From Pseudactinotalea suaedae (lineage in GTDB: Bacteria > Actinomycetota > Actinomycetes > Actinomycetales > Beutenbergiaceae): DNA of 64,000 nucleotides. The position numbers and the translations under genes were made by a program. The notes beneath the pieces are model-generated. The model saw nothing but the letters and a program-made list of their open reading frames with translations, was not told where the DNA came from and made no database searches. Shown here piece after piece: positions 62,037 to 64,000 of this stretch (within the stretch, counting starts at the first letter, position 1; every line of letters begins with the position of its first letter). Location: positions 310,001 to 374,000 of the forward strand of contig NZ_WNXY01000002.1 of assembly GCF_009733815.1 (NCBI RefSeq), written 5' to 3'.

Positions 62037-62176
62037 CGTTGCGTGGCCCCTCTCGTTGCACCGCGACGCGCTCCGCAGGTGGCAGCGTAGGGGACCGGGG
62101 ACCTGCCCGCGGTGCGACCGTTTCGCCGTCCGCCGAAGCCGGTGCGCCGCCAGGGCCGTCCACCTACGCTGACCGC

Positions 62177-63916
62177 GTGAGCATCCCCGCCCCCGGCCGG
62201 CCCGCGATCATCATCCTCGCTCCCGCGCACGGCGACGTGCTCGCGGACGAGTTCCGCCGCTACGCCCGCGACTACGACGTCATCACTGCTCGATCGGTGC
62301 CCGAGGCCAAACGGGCCGCCACGGCGGCCGTCGCGCTCGACCAGCCGGTCGCGCTGTTCGTCCTGGAGTCGCGGCTGCCCGACTCCGAGCTCTACGCCGC
62401 GATCGGCCACATGCGCGAGGGCGTCCCGACGGCGCGACGCCTCGTGGTCTCGCACATCTCGACGTTCGCCGAGGACGCCCCGATGCTCCGGGTCGCGATG
62501 GCCACGGGCAAGATCGACGCGCGGCTGCTGATCCCTCAGGGTCAGCGTGACGAGGAGTTCCACTACACGGTCACCGAGCTCCTCTCGGAGTGGGGCTCGC
62601 AGCAGCCGGTCGGCGTCGTCGAGGTCGCACGCCTGGTCACACCGGTGTTCGACGCCGCGGCCCTCGCCGTCCGCGACGTCCTGGAACGGCTGGGGATGCC
62701 CTACCGGATGTACCCGCCGGGGTGCGCCGAGGGCGAGGAGGTGCTGGCGGACTACGCTGCCGCGGGCCACGGAGAGCCGACCTACCCCATCGGCTGGATC
62801 CGTGGGCAGTTCGTGGGGACGGTCGCCGAACCCCGCCAGCTGTCCGCCCTGCTGTACGGCCGCCCCAGCGACGTCGAGGTGGACACCGTCGTCGACCTCG
62901 CGGTCGTCGGGGCCGGCCCTGCCGGGCTCGCCGCCGCCGTCTACGGCTCCTCCGAGGGGCTGAGCACGGTCGTCATCGAGTCCGACGTCATCGGCGGCCA
63001 GGCCGGCACCAGCTCGATGATCCGCAACTACCTCGGCTTCCCCCGAGGCATCTCGGGGATGCGCCTCGCCCAGCGCGCACGGGTGCAGGCGATCAACTTC
63101 GGGACGCGATTCTTCGCAGGCTGGCCGGTGACCGCCCTGGAGCCGGGCTCCGGCGGTGCGCCGCACGTGCTGCGCACCGAGGGCGGCGACGTGCACGCAC
63201 GGGCCGTGGTGATCGCCGCCGGAGCCGACTACCGGCGGCTCGCGATCAGCGGCATCGAGGACCTCGTCGGCCGTGGCGTGCACTACGGCGCCGCGATGGC
63301 GGCCGCCCGCGAGATGACCGGCCGTGACGTGTTCGTGGTCGGCGGCGGCAACTCGGCCGGGCAGGCGGCGGTCCACCTCGCACGGTTCGCCAGGTCGGTG
63401 ACGATCCTCGTCCGCCGGCCGGACCTCGCCGCGACCATGTCGAACTACCTCGTGCAGCAGATCCGCTACAACCCGCGGATCACGGTGTGCGGGCACTGCA
63501 GCGTGGTCGACGGCGGCGGCACGGCTCACCTGGAGTGGATCGACGTGCACGACGCCGCCGCCGGTGTGACCGACCGCCGCAGCGCGGACGGCCTGTTCCT
63601 GCTGCTCGGGGCCGAGCCCAGCAGCGGGTGGCTGCCCGAGGCCGTGCAGCTCGACGACCACGGGTTCGTCCGCACCGGGCGCGACGTCGACGCCTCGCTC
63701 TGGCCCGACGAGCGACCGCCGTCGAACCTCGCGACGAGCGTCCCCGGCGTCTACGCGGTGGGCGACATCCGGGCGGGCTCGATGAAGCGCGTCGCAGCCG
63801 CCACCGGCGAGGGCTCCAGCGTCGTGCCCGCGGTCCACGCCTGGCTCGAGCACGTGGCGCAGGTGGGGCCCGCCCCGGAGGCGAGCGCGGCGTCACCGAG
63901 CGTCAGCGGCGCGTGA
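62177..63916 (+). CDS. Fused response-regulator / thioredoxin-reductase-like FAD oxidoreductase
   Basis: A protein of 579 residues with a GTG start. Residues 8-125 resemble a receiver domain (AIIILAPAHGDVL, VALFVLESRLPD). A glutaredoxin-like region around 150-215 lacks a redox Cys pair. Residues 238-560 form a thioredoxin-reductase-like module with FAD motif VVGAGPAGLAAAVYGSSEGL, the NAD motif VFVVGGGNSAGQAA and the final VYAVGDIRAGSMKRVAAATGEGS. The usual CxxC after GRGV is missing (GRGVHYGAAMAA), so it cannot reduce thioredoxin in the normal way. Fusions of this kind are known in actinobacteria with unclear roles. Its end overlaps proB by 14 bases, convergent. Confidence 0.88.
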   Translation: MSIPAPGRPAIIILAPAHGDVLADEFRRYARDYDVITARSVPEAKRAATAAVALDQPVALFVLESRLPDSELYAAIGHMREGVPTARRLVVSHISTFAEDAPMLRVAMATGKIDARLLIPQGQRDEEFHYTVTELLSEWGSQQPVGVVEVARLVTPVFDAAALAVRDVLERLGMPYRMYPPGCAEGEEVLADYAAAGHGEPTYPIGWIRGQFVGTVAEPRQLSALLYGRPSDVEVDTVVDLAVVGAGPAGLAAAVYGSSEGLSTVVIESDVIGGQAGTSSMIRNYLGFPRGISGMRLAQRARVQAINFGTRFFAGWPVTALEPGSGGAPHVLRTEGGDVHARAVVIAAGADYRRLAISGIEDLVGRGVHYGAAMAAAREMTGRDVFVVGGGNSAGQAAVHLARFARSVTILVRRPDLAATMSNYLVQQIRYNPRITVCGHCSVVDGGGTAHLEWIDVHDAAAGVTDRRSADGLFLLLGAEPSSGWLPEAVQLDDHGFVRTGRDVDASLWPDERPPSNLATSVPGVYAVGDIRAGSMKRVAAATGEGSSVVPAVHAWLEHVAQVGPAPEASAASPSVSGA

Positions 63917-64000
63917 TCACCATGTCGTCGCGGTGGACGACCTCGCGGTCGTGGCCGTCGCCGAACGTCTCGCGCAGCTCCGCGGAGGAACGTCCCAGCC
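63903..64000 (-). CDS. proB: Glutamate 5-kinase, C-terminal end only (cut by window edge)
   Basis: The minus strand reads LGRSSAELRETFGDGHDREV and HRDDMVITRR before the TGA at 63905-63903. The REVVHRDDMV ending is typical of the PUA domain that closes actinobacterial glutamate 5-kinase. It phosphorylates glutamate in the first step of proline synthesis and supplies ProA. The remainder is beyond the right edge. The stop overlaps the convergent FAD enzyme gene by 14 bases. Confidence 0.8.
   Translation of the reverse strand, partial: LGRSSAELRETFGDGHDREVVHRDDMVITRR

Noticed and set aside
62033-63853. A 606-codon minus-strand frame opposite the FAD oxidoreductase
   Set aside because: Low-complexity composition and no motifs; the plus strand has a complete FAD/NAD enzyme.

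Overview
The window is GC-rich, with short intergenic gaps, many GTG starts and many ATGA/GTGA overlaps between consecutive genes. It carries a Ku/LigD end-joining pair, a vitamin K epoxide reductase homologue, Tat-like lipoproteins and a SAM-IV riboswitch, and an nadD-rsfS-tRNA-Ala block next to proA. Together these point to a high-GC actinobacterium, most likely a Micrococcales relative of Cellulomonas. That placement is inference from gene content.

Layout. (1) 1-4469: hexuronate block with the start of a fructuronate-reductase-like gene, uxaC, a LacI regulator and, divergently, a sugar isomerase/epimerase and a Gfo/Idh/MocA dehydrogenase. (2) 4476-13353: VKOR, a membrane-anchored metallophosphoesterase translationally coupled to a frameshifted lipoprotein gene, a membrane protein and a two-gene ABC exporter pair. 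(3) 13.57-13.88 kb: a 31-bp-period repeat array whose two halves face each other. (4) 13978-17368: ku and ligD, divergent. (5) 17.4-30 kb: small housekeeping and unknown genes, a Rieske protein, a PadR-controlled ABC transporter, a second Gfo/Idh dehydrogenase, a DUF4349 lipoprotein and an aldose dehydrogenase. (6) 30-38.2 kb: TetR/methyltransferase operon with a leaderless promoter, a chloramphenicol-type MFS exporter, a large LuxR (LAL) regulator, an SDR and several gene remnants.

(7) 38.2-54.07 kb: probable genomic island. It is bounded by an intact tRNA-Ala(GGC) at 54051-54123 and a same-orientation copy of that tRNA's 3' end at 38198-38216. It carries an IS3-family element with intact terminal repeats and a coherent L-fucose module. 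The module has a GntR regulator with two matching operators, an L-fucose-dehydrogenase-like AKR, a mutarotase, a lactonase-like amidohydrolase, an L-lactate dehydrogenase, a sugar ABC importer without its ATPase, a GH29 alpha-L-fucosidase and a GH95-like hydrolase. The inferred logic is release of fucose outside the cell, import, oxidation through lactone and fuconate, and use of the resulting L-lactate. The fuconate dehydratase and later steps are not in the window. No integrase is seen, and both ends of the island hold decayed genes.

(8) 54.1-64 kb: histidine phosphatase, rsfS, a disordered membrane protein, nadD, a small membrane protein and proA. A 5.2-kb block then separates proA from the end of proB, which is cut by the right edge. 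That block contains a flavin monooxygenase-like gene preceded by a consensus promoter, a SAM-IV riboswitch and a 29-residue Met/Cys leader peptide. It also holds a large membrane protein of unknown function and a response-regulator/thioredoxin-reductase fusion lacking the redox cysteines.
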